From contig NZ_JAGSYE010000001.1 of NCBI RefSeq assembly GCF_025685565.1, positions 310,001-374,000 on the forward strand: a DNA stretch of 64,000 nucleotides, in the 5' to 3' direction. Below, one piece after another: positions 29,358 through 37,898 of the stretch; position 1 is the stretch's first letter, and each line of letters starts with the position of its first letter. A program made the position numbers and the translations under genes. The DNA comes from Granulicella aggregans. GTDB lineage: Bacteria; Acidobacteriota; Terriglobia; Terriglobales; Acidobacteriaceae. The notes beneath the pieces were generated by a model that saw only the letters and a program-made list of their open reading frames with translations, ran no database searches and was not told where the DNA came from.

Positions 29358-29912
29358 ATGTCCGCATATCTTGTACTCCTGCTCGCTGTACTCAGCCGCA
29401 TCCTGCCGCACACGTTTCATGTTGTCGGCTTGAACTTCACCGCTGTTGGCGGCGGCCTGCTGTTCTTCGGCGCTCGACGGAGCCGCTGGCAGGCGTTGAT
29501 CGCGATCCTCGCGCTGGCTGCTACCGACTACTACCTGACGGTCTATGCCTACGGATTTCCCTTCCATGTGAGCAGCTACCTTGCTACTTGGGCGTGGTAT
29601 GGGGCAATCTGCCTGCTGGGCAGCGGACTGCTCGCCAAGCGCGCGACCGCGCTGCGTGTGACTGCAGGCGTGCTTGCAACCTCTACTTCGTTCTTCGTGC
29701 TCAGCAACTTCATGGTCTGGGCTGCGGGCGGGATGTACCCCGCAACGACCGCTGGGCTTGGAGCCTGCTACGTTGCGGCAATTCCCTTCTTCGCCAACGA
29801 CCTGATCTCAACCGCGATCGTCGCCGGTGCGCTCTTCGGAGTTCCCGCCCTGGCAAAGGACATCGCACGGACCGTGTGGCTGCCGGAAGGCTCGAACCAG
29901 CCGCTCGCGTAA
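29358..29912 (+). CDS. DUF6580-like integral membrane protein
   Basis: A 184-residue protein with about five membrane helices and a short C-terminal tail. It includes LNFTAVGGGLLFFGARRSRW and TDYYLTVYAYGFPFHVSSYLATW, a pattern I associate with DUF6580 putative transport proteins. ATG 29358 has GAGG eight bases upstream; an upstream in-frame start at 29262 would add a non-hydrophobic stretch that looks like leader sequence. It is followed by a rho-independent terminator. Confidence 0.75.
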   Translation: MSAYLVLLLAVLSRILPHTFHVVGLNFTAVGGGLLFFGARRSRWQALIAILALAATDYYLTVYAYGFPFHVSSYLATWAWYGAICLLGSGLLAKRATALRVTAGVLATSTSFFVLSNFMVWAAGGMYPATTAGLGACYVAAIPFFANDLISTAIVAGALFGVPALAKDIARTVWLPEGSNQPLA

Positions 29913-29937
29913 TACGCGATTCGCTTCATCAGGAAAA

Positions 29938-29965
29938 GGCCGCCACTGTGCGGCCCTTTCTTTTT
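29938..29965 (+). terminator. Rho-independent terminator after the DUF6580 gene
   Basis: The stem GGCCGC (29938-29943) and GCGGCC (29950-29955), with a 6-base loop, is followed by CTTTCTTTTT. It lies 25 bases after the DUF6580 stop and before the convergent oxidoreductase stop (29977). Confidence 0.75.
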
Positions 29966-29976
29966 GCAAACTTCAA

Positions 29977-31425
29977 TCAAGCCAGTTTGAGACGTTCAAT
30001 CGCTCGCTTCGCAGCAAGATGACCGCACATTCCGTGGACACCGCCGCCTGGGGGCGTAGACGCCGAACAAAGGAAGACCTTCGGAAGGCCGGTGCTGTAG
30101 AGCGACGGAGTCGGTCGGAAGATCAGCTGCTTCGCGGTCATGGCACCGCCTGAGATGTCTCCACCGATGAGGTTCGCGTTCCAGGCCTCGAAGTTCGCCG
30201 GTGTCGTGATCGTTCTCGCGAGGATGCAGTCGCGAAAGCCCGGAGCGAAACGTTCAATCTGCGCTTCGATGGCTTCGAAGTGTGAGGCAGTGGAGCCGTT
30301 GTGGACGTGGCAGTAGCCCCACGCTGTATGTTTGCCCGCAGGCGCGCGAGAGTGGTCGAAGAGACTAGGCTGTACCAGCAGCACGAACGGTCTTTCCTTG
30401 ACCCTTTCGGAAGACCAAGGCGCAGCCTCGGAGGCGATCATCTCCTCCAAGCTGCCGCCAACATGCACGGTCGCGGCGCGGGAGCAGTCCTTCGCCGTCC
30501 ATGGGATCGGATCGCTGAGTGCCCAGTCGATCTTGTACGCTCCGGGGCCATAGCGGTAGCTCTCCAGCTGGCGGCGGTAAGAGGCTGGCATGGCGTCTCC
30601 AGCGATGGTCAGAAGTTGCCTTGGCGAGATGTCGCAGAGTACGGCTTCGGCAAGCCCTATGTCTTCGAGAGAGGTCACCTGCCGGTTGAGATGAACGCTT
30701 CCGCCGAGGCTCTCAAGGTGTTCCACCAAAGCGTCGGAGAGCGACTGCGCTCCTCCCTCCGCGATGGGCCAACCGGTCGCATGTCCGGCTGCGGCAAGCA
30801 CCAGGCCGACGGCGGACGAGAGTGGACTCGTGAGCGGCAGAACCGAATGAGCGGCCATTCCGGCAAAGAGAGCCCTGGCGCGGGTGCCTTTGAAGGCGCT
30901 GCGGGCGAGCGTCGAAGCGGAGAGCATCGCGTAGATGCCGAACCTTGCGAGCAACAAAGGGCTTCGGGGAAGGTGAACGATGGGGCCGAGGATCTCGGTG
31001 CAGAGCGCGGGCCAGTCATCTACGAGCGGCCTGATCAGGCTCTTATACGCGGCGGCATCACTGGCGTTGCCCAGGCCGCTGCATGTCGTGGCCATGTCGT
31101 GCTCCAGCATGACCGCGGTGCCGTCATCAAAAGGGTGCGCCAAGGGTGCGGGAGGTTCGATCCAGCGATGGCCATGCCGGTGAAGCGGCAGCGAGTTGAA
31201 GAAGGGCGACGCCGCTCCCATGGGGTACACGGAGGAGCCGAGATCGTGGCGGAAGCCGGGCAAGGTGATCTCGGCCGTCCGCGCTGCCCCGCCAGCCGTC
31301 GCGCCGGCCTCGAAGACAGTCGTCTCGATGCCCGCCTGCGCCATCGTAATGGCCGCGCTCAGTCCGTTCGGGCCCGCGCCGATGATCGATGCCTTCGCCA
31401 TCTCTGCGTCGAGGATACGCGACAT
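29977..31425 (-). CDS. Phytoene-dehydrogenase-like NAD(P)/FAD oxidoreductase
   Basis: A 482-residue flavoprotein of the CrtI/NDP family. The N-terminal FAD-binding motif is ASIIGAGPNGLSAAI with GATAGGAART following. The C-terminal flavin contact region is LFLCSASTPPGGGVHGMCGH. Members desaturate or oxidise isoprenoids and other lipids; the substrate is not predictable here because no carotenoid genes are nearby. It starts at ATG 31425 (or 31401), 5 bases after a co-directional secreted protein gene, so the two are probably co-transcribed. Confidence 0.9.
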   Translation of the reverse strand: MSRILDAEMAKASIIGAGPNGLSAAITMAQAGIETTVFEAGATAGGAARTAEITLPGFRHDLGSSVYPMGAASPFFNSLPLHRHGHRWIEPPAPLAHPFDDGTAVMLEHDMATTCSGLGNASDAAAYKSLIRPLVDDWPALCTEILGPIVHLPRSPLLLARFGIYAMLSASTLARSAFKGTRARALFAGMAAHSVLPLTSPLSSAVGLVLAAAGHATGWPIAEGGAQSLSDALVEHLESLGGSVHLNRQVTSLEDIGLAEAVLCDISPRQLLTIAGDAMPASYRRQLESYRYGPGAYKIDWALSDPIPWTAKDCSRAATVHVGGSLEEMIASEAAPWSSERVKERPFVLLVQPSLFDHSRAPAGKHTAWGYCHVHNGSTASHFEAIEAQIERFAPGFRDCILARTITTPANFEAWNANLIGGDISGGAMTAKQLIFRPTPSLYSTGLPKVFLCSASTPPGGGVHGMCGHLAAKRAIERLKLA

Positions 31426-31430
31426 GCAGG

Positions 31431-32297
31431 CTAAGGGCGGGAAAGCACTACCGCCTGCTCCAGCGTGGTGCCATGGGGGACCGGCGTGTAGCCGGTCTGC
31501 ACCTCGTCTTGCTGCTCGCCGATGTTCTTGAAGAGCAGCGCCTTGCCGTCGATGTGTACGTGGGTCTCGGTGATCTGCCAGAGCCCAGGCGCGAGTTGGC
31601 GGCGCTCCACCCGGAAAGTTCCGCCCTTCACCAGTCGGCCAAAGAAGCCGAAGCCGAAGGTGACATCCTGGGTAAGGCGTCCGCTGATCGTCATGATGCG
31701 GTGCTGCGCCTTATCGACGACGACGCTCCCATTCATCGCGGCCAAGACGCGCGATTGCAGCGTCGGCGGATGGAAGTCGGGTCGGGGTTCGAAGTGAAGG
31801 CGCACCACCGTTGCGTTCTGGGACTCCATCGTCCAGGTGAAGGCTTCGGGCAGCATGTCGAGGAGTTCGCGGGCGCTCTTGTCGTCAGCCATACCATCTC
31901 TCCTTTGCTTTGCGAGCTTGGAGCTGTCATGAACGAAACGGTTCAGCCGATCCTCTTCCTGACTCGCTTCGTCTGGAGAGATTGGCTTGCCGTCGCGCGA
32001 GATGAGTCGTTTGACCGAACCGAAGTCGGTCTGCACCACGATGGAGACGATATTGAGGTCTCTTTGCTCATCGCGATATCGCCAGCGCGAGTGGTCGTTA
32101 TCGTCCGCGTCCAACTCTGTCTTTACAGCCACCTTCAACGTTGCAAGGGGATCGTTAACGGTCTGAGCGAAGGAAGCTTGGGTTGCTACCAGATTCAGGC
32201 TTGACATGACTAGCAGAAGAGCGACCCCGCGAAAGCGTTTCACGGAGGAAAAGATGCGAGGTGCGGCAGGCAAGTTGGCCCCTGGGCTCAGCTTCAT
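31431..32297 (-). CDS. Secreted hypothetical protein
   Basis: A 288-residue protein with an N-terminal signal (GVALLLVMSSLNLVATQASFA, then QTVNDPLAT). The mature part is beta-rich with charged helical segments (ISPDEASQEEDRLNRFVHDS) and RVLAAMNGSVVVDKAQHRI followed by a long strand pattern. It resembles acidobacterial periplasmic proteins of unknown function. It lies 5 bases upstream of the CrtI-like gene and is divergent from the alpha/beta hydrolase gene. Confidence 0.78.
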   Translation of the reverse strand: MKLSPGANLPAAPRIFSSVKRFRGVALLLVMSSLNLVATQASFAQTVNDPLATLKVAVKTELDADDNDHSRWRYRDEQRDLNIVSIVVQTDFGSVKRLISRDGKPISPDEASQEEDRLNRFVHDSSKLAKQRRDGMADDKSARELLDMLPEAFTWTMESQNATVVRLHFEPRPDFHPPTLQSRVLAAMNGSVVVDKAQHRIMTISGRLTQDVTFGFGFFGRLVKGGTFRVERRQLAPGLWQITETHVHIDGKALLFKNIGEQQDEVQTGYTPVPHGTTLEQAVVLSRP

Positions 32298-32409
32298 ATG
32301 GGTTCGACTATAAACTGGGCGGAAGGTGAGGCAGCCAGCGCGAGCGACAAACGAGGCTTCGAGGTCACCGCTTGCGCAGTTACGCTTTCAGTTCCTGATC
32401 TCGTTGGCG

Positions 32410-33249
32410 ATGCGCGCCATCCTTGTCCGGGACGGTATAGCTGAATTGCTCGCAGGCCGACCCTCTGCGCCTTCGCACGAAGGGGATACAAGGCAGATTT
32501 TGATCCCAAGCGGATCGCGAGTGCTCGACGGGATGCTCCTGCGGCCTCAAACGGATTCAAAGGCTTCTGTCCTGATCCTGCATGGCATCGGCGAGCGCAT
32601 GTCCTACTGGCACGAGGCGCAGGAGATGCTTGCAAGGCACGGAATAGCGTCGCTGATCTTCGACTACTCCGGCTATGGGAAGAGCACGGGAGCGACTACG
32701 CCAGAGAATCTGCGGCAAGACACGCTAGCTGCCTATGATTCGCTTCGAGCACTGCTTCCAGGGAGTCGGCCACCGTTACTTCTGGGGCTATCGCTGGGAA
32801 CCGGAGTGGCTATTGATGCGGCCCCGTGCCTGATCCCGGTGCCTTCGGGCGTCGTGCTCTGCGAGGCGTTTTCGTCGTTGCGGGAGGCTGGCGATGCGGT
32901 TCTGACGGCAACGCGGCTACCGGGATTTGCGATCCGCGCACTCGCGAGGCTTCTGCCTGATGTGTATCGTACAGCCGAGTCGGTCCGACAGCTGACATCG
33001 CCTCTGCTGATCGTTCACAGCGACTCCGACGAGTTGTTTCCCCTGGCGATGGCGCAGGAGATCTTCGCTGCAGCCCGTGAGGACAGCGAACGGCGCGCGG
33101 AACTCTTCGTGCCTCGTGGGTTTGCTCACAATGATGCTTACCTGAACCCAACTCTGGGATACTGGCAGCCGATTCTTGATTTCCTGCTCTCGCCGGATGA
33201 AGCGCTAAAATGGCCGCATGGAACCCACCGAGATCCAGGAGTTTTCTAA
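32410..33249 (+). CDS. Alpha/beta hydrolase
   Basis: A serine hydrolase of about 279 residues. The oxyanion strand VLILHGIGERMSYW, nucleophile elbow GLSLGTGVA, acidic residue in HSDSDELFPLA and His in GFAHNDAY form a complete triad. I choose ATG 32410 because it leaves room for a divergent promoter; a GTG at 32326 would add 28 residues and leave a 28-base gap to the divergent gene. The end overlaps the next gene start by 32 bases. Substrate unknown; an esterase or lipase-like role fits. Confidence 0.86.
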   Translation: MRAILVRDGIAELLAGRPSAPSHEGDTRQILIPSGSRVLDGMLLRPQTDSKASVLILHGIGERMSYWHEAQEMLARHGIASLIFDYSGYGKSTGATTPENLRQDTLAAYDSLRALLPGSRPPLLLGLSLGTGVAIDAAPCLIPVPSGVVLCEAFSSLREAGDAVLTATRLPGFAIRALARLLPDVYRTAESVRQLTSPLLIVHSDSDELFPLAMAQEIFAAAREDSERRAELFVPRGFAHNDAYLNPTLGYWQPILDFLLSPDEALKWPHGTHRDPGVF

Positions 33250-33760
33250 CGAGATGAAGGAAGCGGGCGAAAAAGCCCTGACCAGCGTCTCGCTCGCCAT
33301 CAGCATCCTCGCAGTGCTTGTCGCAATGGTCACCGTTCTAAGCCATCGCAGCCACACCGAAGCGGTGCTGCTGCAGTCGAAGGCCAACGACCAGTGGGAA
33401 GAGTACCAGTCGCGTAAGCTGCGCGCGGAGAACCTGCAGGTCACGGTCGATCTGTTGACGCTGCAGCCGGTGACCGACAAGGCCACGACGCAGAAGAAGG
33501 TCGACGAGTACACGGCCAAGGTCACCAAGTGGACGGGCCAACTGGAAGAGGACCAGAAGAAAGCAAACGACCTCGAAGAGAAAGTGGAGATGGCTGAAGA
33601 CAAGGCCTCACACTTCGATCTGGGCGAGGCGTTGCTTCAGATCTCCGTGGTGATGGCGTCCATCACGCTGCTGACCAAGAAGAATGGCTACTTCTTCTTC
33701 GGCCTCGCGCTTGGGCTTGCTGGGCTGATTGCCGCGGCGCTTGGCATCGCCATTCACTGA
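33218..33760 (+). CDS. DUF4337 membrane protein
   Basis: A 180-residue protein with an N-terminal membrane helix (SLAISILAVLVAMVTVL), a charged coiled-coil middle (about 50-135) and a C-terminal hydrophobic pair (ALLQISVVMASITLL and FFFGLALGLAGLIAAALGIAI). This arrangement matches DUF4337. The start overlaps the hydrolase gene end by 32 bases, indicating coupling. The function of the family is unknown. Confidence 0.86.
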   Translation: MEPTEIQEFSNEMKEAGEKALTSVSLAISILAVLVAMVTVLSHRSHTEAVLLQSKANDQWEEYQSRKLRAENLQVTVDLLTLQPVTDKATTQKKVDEYTAKVTKWTGQLEEDQKKANDLEEKVEMAEDKASHFDLGEALLQISVVMASITLLTKKNGYFFFGLALGLAGLIAAALGIAIH

Positions 33761-33773
33761 CCCCGCAGGCTCG

Positions 33774-34460
33774 TCACTCCGCAGGCTTGGCGATTACGTT
33801 GAGATCGACCATACCGTTGACGAAGTACTGCATGGCCAGGGCCACCAGCAGCAGGCCCATGATGCGGACGAGAATGCGAACGCCGGTCTCCCCAAGAGCA
33901 TTGGACACTTTGTCTGAGTTTCCCAGAACCAGGTAGCAGATCGCTGCGGTGACGAAGATCGCGGCAAGGATCGCGACCATCCGCCAGGGATGGTCTTCGA
34001 CCTGGCCAACCAGCACCATGACGGCAGTGATGGAACCCGGGCCGGCAAGCATGGGGATGCCGAGGGGCACGATGCCGGCGTCGTCCTTGGTGGCCGCGTC
34101 TTCGGTCTCGCCGGATGCTTCCTGGGTCGCGGAGCGCTTAGCCTGAAGCATGTCCAGGCCGATGAGCAGAAGAATGACGCCGCCTGCGAGTTCAAAGGCT
34201 GGCAGAGTAATGCCGAACATCTTGAAGATGTACTGGCCGGCAATCGCAAATGCAGAGAGGACGACCCACGCGGTGAGCGACGCTTTACGGGCCATCACCT
34301 TGCGGCGTGCCTTGTCGACTCCCTGGGTGACGGCGAGGAAGGTCGGCAGGGCAGCGAACGGGTCGACGAGGAAGAAGATCGAGCTTAGAGCGAGCAGCGA
34401 AAAACGGACGTACACCGAGTGCTGCAACCCGGAGAGGGAGACACTTGCTGGATCAAACAT
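33774..34460 (-). CDS. MarC-family integral membrane protein
   Basis: A 228-residue protein with about six membrane helices. The family motif DPFAALPTFLAVT lies in the first helix region and GIPMLAGPGSITAVMVL midway. A charged cytoplasmic loop (AKRSATQEASGETEDAATKD) separates the two halves. AAGGA lies about five bases before ATG. The family was named for multiple antibiotic resistance but its transport role is not settled. It is convergent with the DUF4337 gene, 13 bases apart. Confidence 0.93.
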   Translation of the reverse strand: MFDPASVSLSGLQHSVYVRFSLLALSSIFFLVDPFAALPTFLAVTQGVDKARRKVMARKASLTAWVVLSAFAIAGQYIFKMFGITLPAFELAGGVILLLIGLDMLQAKRSATQEASGETEDAATKDDAGIVPLGIPMLAGPGSITAVMVLVGQVEDHPWRMVAILAAIFVTAAICYLVLGNSDKVSNALGETGVRILVRIMGLLLVALAMQYFVNGMVDLNVIAKPAE

Positions 34461-34788
34461 AGAAATCCTTATATGGGGAGGGACGGGGCCGAATCGCAGA
34501 GCTACTGCCCGAGGAGACTCGGGCTATGCTCTTTCGTCGATACTTTTGCCGCTTCTACCTCTGTTGCTGGGCAAAGCCGTCTGGAACGGCCGCCACTTCC
34601 ATTGGATGATGCCCGGTGTCGTTTCGACGCGCACGGACGATCACGACTACTTCTCAAGTATACCGGGCGGCTTCGAAGTTCCTGTTACGAGACCGGTAAT
34701 TTGCCCTGTCGCAGGTAACCCAAGCGTGGGCTTTTCTCGTGCAGCCTATAATGTTAGGTCTAAGGATTGATGCACTTCAGGAGCGAAT
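34461..34788 (+). promoter_or_regulatory. 328-base intergenic region upstream of ilvE
   Basis: This gap between the divergent marC-like gene and ilvE has no convincing coding frame. A TATAAT at 34747-34752 lies 36 bases before the ilvE ATG, a good position for a -10 box, but I see no clear -35 hexamer. AGGAG at 34779-34783 is the ilvE ribosome-binding site. I saw no leader peptide with runs of branched-chain codons and no T-box. Confidence 0.5.
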
Positions 34789-35730
34789 ATGGCGATACAG
34801 GCAACCGACCACATCTGGCATAACGGCGAACTCATCCCCTGGAACAAGGCACAGATCCATGTGATGAGCCACGTCGTCCACTACGGCTCCTCGGTCTTCG
34901 AGGGCATTCGCTGTTACTCGCAGCCGAACGGCGCAGGCGTGTTTCGCCTGCCGGAGCACATGCAGCGCCTGGTCGACTCGGCGAAGATCTATCGCATGCC
35001 GCTTCCTTACACTGCCGAGGAGCTTGCGACCGCAGTGATCGATGTGATCGAGGCTAACGGCGTCGCTCCCTGCTACATCCGCCCCATCGCCTTCCGCGGC
35101 TACGGCGAGATCGGCGTCAATCCGCTCCGGTCGCCCGTAGAGGTGTACATCGCGAACTTCCCGTGGGGCAAGTACGTTCCTGGCAATGAAGGTGCAGACG
35201 TCTGCATCTCTAGCTGGAACCGCATGGCTCCGAACACGCTGCCGGCCCTGGCGAAGGCGGGCGCGAACTACATGAATTCTCAGCTCATCCGCATGGAGGC
35301 CGAGATTAACGGCTATGCCGAGGGTATCGCGCTCGACGTGAACGGCTACCTGTCGGAGGGCTCGGGCGAGAATCTCTTCCTGGTGCGCGGTGACGTTCTT
35401 TACACTACGCCGCTGGCGAACTCAGTGCTCAACGGCCTGACCCGCAGCTCGATCCTGCAGCTCGCGAAGCAGCTTGGCATCACCGTGGTCGAGCAGGCTC
35501 TGCCACGCGAGATGCTCTACATCTGCGATGAGGCTTTTTTCACCGGAACCGCTGCCGAGGTGACTCATCTGCGCTCGGTCGACCGCATCGTCATCGGCGA
35601 CGGGACGATGGGACCAGTCACGACGAAGCTGCATAAGGCCTTCTTCGATATCGTCAATGGGCTTGCTCCCGACCGCTACAACTGGCTTACGCCGGTGAAC
35701 GTAAAGGTCGCGGAGCCCGTCGGCGCTTAG
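34789..35730 (+). CDS. ilvE: Branched-chain amino acid aminotransferase
   Basis: A PLP-dependent class IV aminotransferase of 313 residues that interconverts Val, Leu and Ile with their 2-oxo acids. SSVFEGIRCY near the N-terminus and LAKAGANYMNSQLI hold the family core; Lys156 is the expected PLP Schiff-base residue. YLSEGSGENLFLV, the phosphate-binding ANSVLNGLTRSSIL and the late EVTHLRSVD are also typical. It has a strong AGGAG site and a strong terminator, so it looks monocistronic. Confidence 0.96.
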   Translation: MAIQATDHIWHNGELIPWNKAQIHVMSHVVHYGSSVFEGIRCYSQPNGAGVFRLPEHMQRLVDSAKIYRMPLPYTAEELATAVIDVIEANGVAPCYIRPIAFRGYGEIGVNPLRSPVEVYIANFPWGKYVPGNEGADVCISSWNRMAPNTLPALAKAGANYMNSQLIRMEAEINGYAEGIALDVNGYLSEGSGENLFLVRGDVLYTTPLANSVLNGLTRSSILQLAKQLGITVVEQALPREMLYICDEAFFTGTAAEVTHLRSVDRIVIGDGTMGPVTTKLHKAFFDIVNGLAPDRYNWLTPVNVKVAEPVGA

Positions 35731-35740
35731 GTCTGATCAC

Positions 35741-35797
35741 ACAAGAGCGGAAACGGGGCGCATGAGTCTTCTCATGCGCCCCGTTTCTCTTGTGTTT
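35741..35797 (+). terminator. Strong rho-independent terminator after ilvE
   Basis: The long stem ACAAGAG...AAACGGGGCGCATGAG (35741-35766) pairs with CTCATGCGCCCCGTTT...CTCTTGT (35771-35793) around a TCTT loop, with one small mismatch. It starts 11 bases after the ilvE stop and runs into GTTT. Confidence 0.92.
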
Positions 35798-35873
35798 CGC
35801 AGGAAACAGTTGAACCAGAAAGATGATTCTGCCGATAGAGGCTGACTGGTAACTGGCCAGTTGGAGTTGCAGG

Positions 35874-35960
35874 ATGAAAGTCGAAGACCGTTACACGGTC
35901 GGCGCGGCCCTCTTTATGGTGCTGACCTCCGCCGCCTACCTGTTATTTGCAGGAAGATAG
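35874..35960 (+). CDS. Possible 28-residue single-pass membrane peptide
   Basis: ATG 35874 opens a 28-codon frame, MKVEDRYTVG followed by one hydrophobic helix (AALFMVLTSAAYLLFAG) and Arg, ending TAG. GGAG lies about eight bases upstream. It stands alone between the ilvE terminator and the convergent monooxygenase gene. The charged head, single helix and spacing look like a real small membrane protein, but a frame this short can arise by chance. Confidence 0.42.
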   Translation: MKVEDRYTVGAALFMVLTSAAYLLFAGR

Positions 35961-35983
35961 GGACGGCGATCCGCTGCCCTGAA

Positions 35984-36289
35984 TTAGAGCAGCTTTCGAA
36001 ACACCGTCAGCTTCATATCGCGATCGAGCATGGGCTGGGCCTTTGCCAGCGCCGCCTTCGCGCCTTCGCCCGCAAGATGGGCCTCCAGAAACTTCAACTC
36101 CGCCCACTCTTCGTAGGTTGAAAAGCTGCCCGGATTCTTCTTGTCTTCGAGCAGATGATATAGCTCGCATCCGGCCTCGGCGCGCGATGGGGCGACGATC
36201 TCGTGCAGGATCACACGCACCTCTTCCTCGTGACCGGCCTTCGCCTTGAACTCCGCGATCACGCTGATCTTTTCGTGGTCGTCAAACAT
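35984..36289 (-). CDS. Antibiotic-biosynthesis-monooxygenase-fold (quinol monooxygenase-like) protein
   Basis: A 101-residue dimeric alpha/beta-barrel protein of the ABM family. It shows ISVIAEFKAKAGHEEEVR, the AGCELYHLLEDKKNP segment and FSTYEEWAELKFLEAHLA. ATG 36289 has GGGAG five bases upstream and gives the family's usual length; ATG 36334 would add 15 residues. Family members include YgiN-like quinol monooxygenases and heme-degrading enzymes; no heme-ligand pattern is evident. Confidence 0.88.
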   Translation of the reverse strand: MFDDHEKISVIAEFKAKAGHEEEVRVILHEIVAPSRAEAGCELYHLLEDKKNPGSFSTYEEWAELKFLEAHLAGEGAKAALAKAQPMLDRDMKLTVFRKLL

Positions 36290-36371
36290 GTGGACTCCCT
36301 CGGTCATCATCTTTTCGAGCAGTGCTCCCAGCATCTTCTTGTTCCCTCACCTCTACTCGGATGCAGAAAGG

Positions 36372-37781
36372 CTACAGGTCGACGTGGGCCACGGTTTCAT
36401 CGAGCGGCTTGGTCGTCTCGTGGCCGCGATAGAGGCCGTCGGTGTAGCCCCAGCCGGGAAGGTCCTGCGAGCCGGTGATGAGGCGGACGCCGTCGTTGAA
36501 GGTGAGGTAGGTGTAGGCCCACTGGCGAAAGACGCTGAAGCGGTTGCGGAAGCCGATGAGGAAGAAGATGTGGACGCCCAGCCACATGACCCACGCGGGG
36601 AAGCCGCTCATGTGGGCCTTGAAGGGCCACTCCACCTTGGCGACAGCGGCCTTGCGGCCTATGGTCGCCATGTCGCCCTTGTCGAAGTAGCGGAAGCCCT
36701 TGTCTTGCTTCCCAGCCAACTTCGCCGAGGCTCCGCCCGCAGCTTGGAGAGCGGCGATGCGCTTAGCCGCGTAGGCACCCATCTGCATGGCTGGCTGGGC
36801 GACTCCGGGGACCGGCTTGCCATCCTGCTCGACGTGGGCGAGATCGCCGCAGACGAAGATCTCCGGGTGGCCCTCGGGGTTCAGATGCTCGTCCACCATC
36901 ACGCAGCCGCGTTTGTCGGTAGGAACGCCGAGCATCTTACCGAGCGGAGATGCCTGTACGCCCGCCGCCCACAAGGTAACGACAGCATCGATCTTCTCTT
37001 CGCCGATCATCACGTAGCCCGGTTGGACGTCTGTGACATGCGAACCGGTGCGGACCATCACGCCAAGATCCTTGAGTTGACGAAGCGCGGAGGCCTGAAG
37101 ATCAGGGGGATAAGCCGTGAGGATGTGCGGCGAACCTTCGAGAATGATGACCTGGGCCGAAGAGGGATTGATGTGGCGGAAGTCTTTCGCCATGTAGAGG
37201 CGGGCGATGTCTGAGATGGCCCCCGCCAGCTCGACCCCCGTGGGGCCTCCGCCGATGACAACAAAGTTCAAAGCCGGATGGGTCCCGGTCTCGAGCATCT
37301 CGCGTTCGGCGAGCTCGAATGCCAGCAGAACGCGGCGGCGAATCTCGGTGGCGTCTTCGACGGTCTTCAATCCCGGCGCGAGCTTGGCCCAGTCGTCACG
37401 CCCAAAGTACGAGTGCGTCGAGCCGGTGGCGAGCACCAGATAGTCATACTCGATCTGCGGGCCTGCCTTCAGCTTGACGCGCTGGTTGGCGGTGTCGATC
37501 TCAACGACCTCGTCCATGAGGACATCGACGTTCCTGTACGGCCGAACGATCGAACGAATCGGTTGCGCGATATCACCCGGCGAGAGCACGGCCAACGCAA
37601 CCTGATAGAGCAGCGGCTGGAAGGTGTGGTAGTTCTTTCGGTCGATCAGGGTGATGTCGAGGGGATAACTCGCGAGGCCGAGCGTCGCGTTGACACCGCC
37701 GAAACCACCCCCAACGACGACGACGCGAGGACGAACCCGGGCGGTACGAGGCGCCCCTGAGGGGACCGCTAAACTTGCCAT
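36372..37781 (-). CDS. ndh: Type II NADH dehydrogenase (NDH-2)
   Basis: A 469-residue membrane-associated flavoprotein passing electrons from NADH to quinone without proton pumping. The FAD site is VVVVGGGFGGVNATLGL; the NADH site is FVVIGGGPTGVELAGAI; IFVCGDLAHVEQDGKPV is the second FAD contact. The C-terminal part has a hydrophobic anchor (VMWLGVHIFFLIGFRNRF). The gene is monocistronic by position. Confidence 0.92.
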   Translation of the reverse strand: MASLAVPSGAPRTARVRPRVVVVGGGFGGVNATLGLASYPLDITLIDRKNYHTFQPLLYQVALAVLSPGDIAQPIRSIVRPYRNVDVLMDEVVEIDTANQRVKLKAGPQIEYDYLVLATGSTHSYFGRDDWAKLAPGLKTVEDATEIRRRVLLAFELAEREMLETGTHPALNFVVIGGGPTGVELAGAISDIARLYMAKDFRHINPSSAQVIILEGSPHILTAYPPDLQASALRQLKDLGVMVRTGSHVTDVQPGYVMIGEEKIDAVVTLWAAGVQASPLGKMLGVPTDKRGCVMVDEHLNPEGHPEIFVCGDLAHVEQDGKPVPGVAQPAMQMGAYAAKRIAALQAAGGASAKLAGKQDKGFRYFDKGDMATIGRKAAVAKVEWPFKAHMSGFPAWVMWLGVHIFFLIGFRNRFSVFRQWAYTYLTFNDGVRLITGSQDLPGWGYTDGLYRGHETTKPLDETVAHVDL

Positions 37782-37898
37782 GCGGATGTTCTCCAGTGCG
37801 CTGGTCGCGCGGTTGCTTGTCTGGAGTTTAGATGCGTGCCGCCTTGGCGCGATACAGGCAACACTGGCGAAGGTTTGATATCGCCGAGTTTCTTTGCT

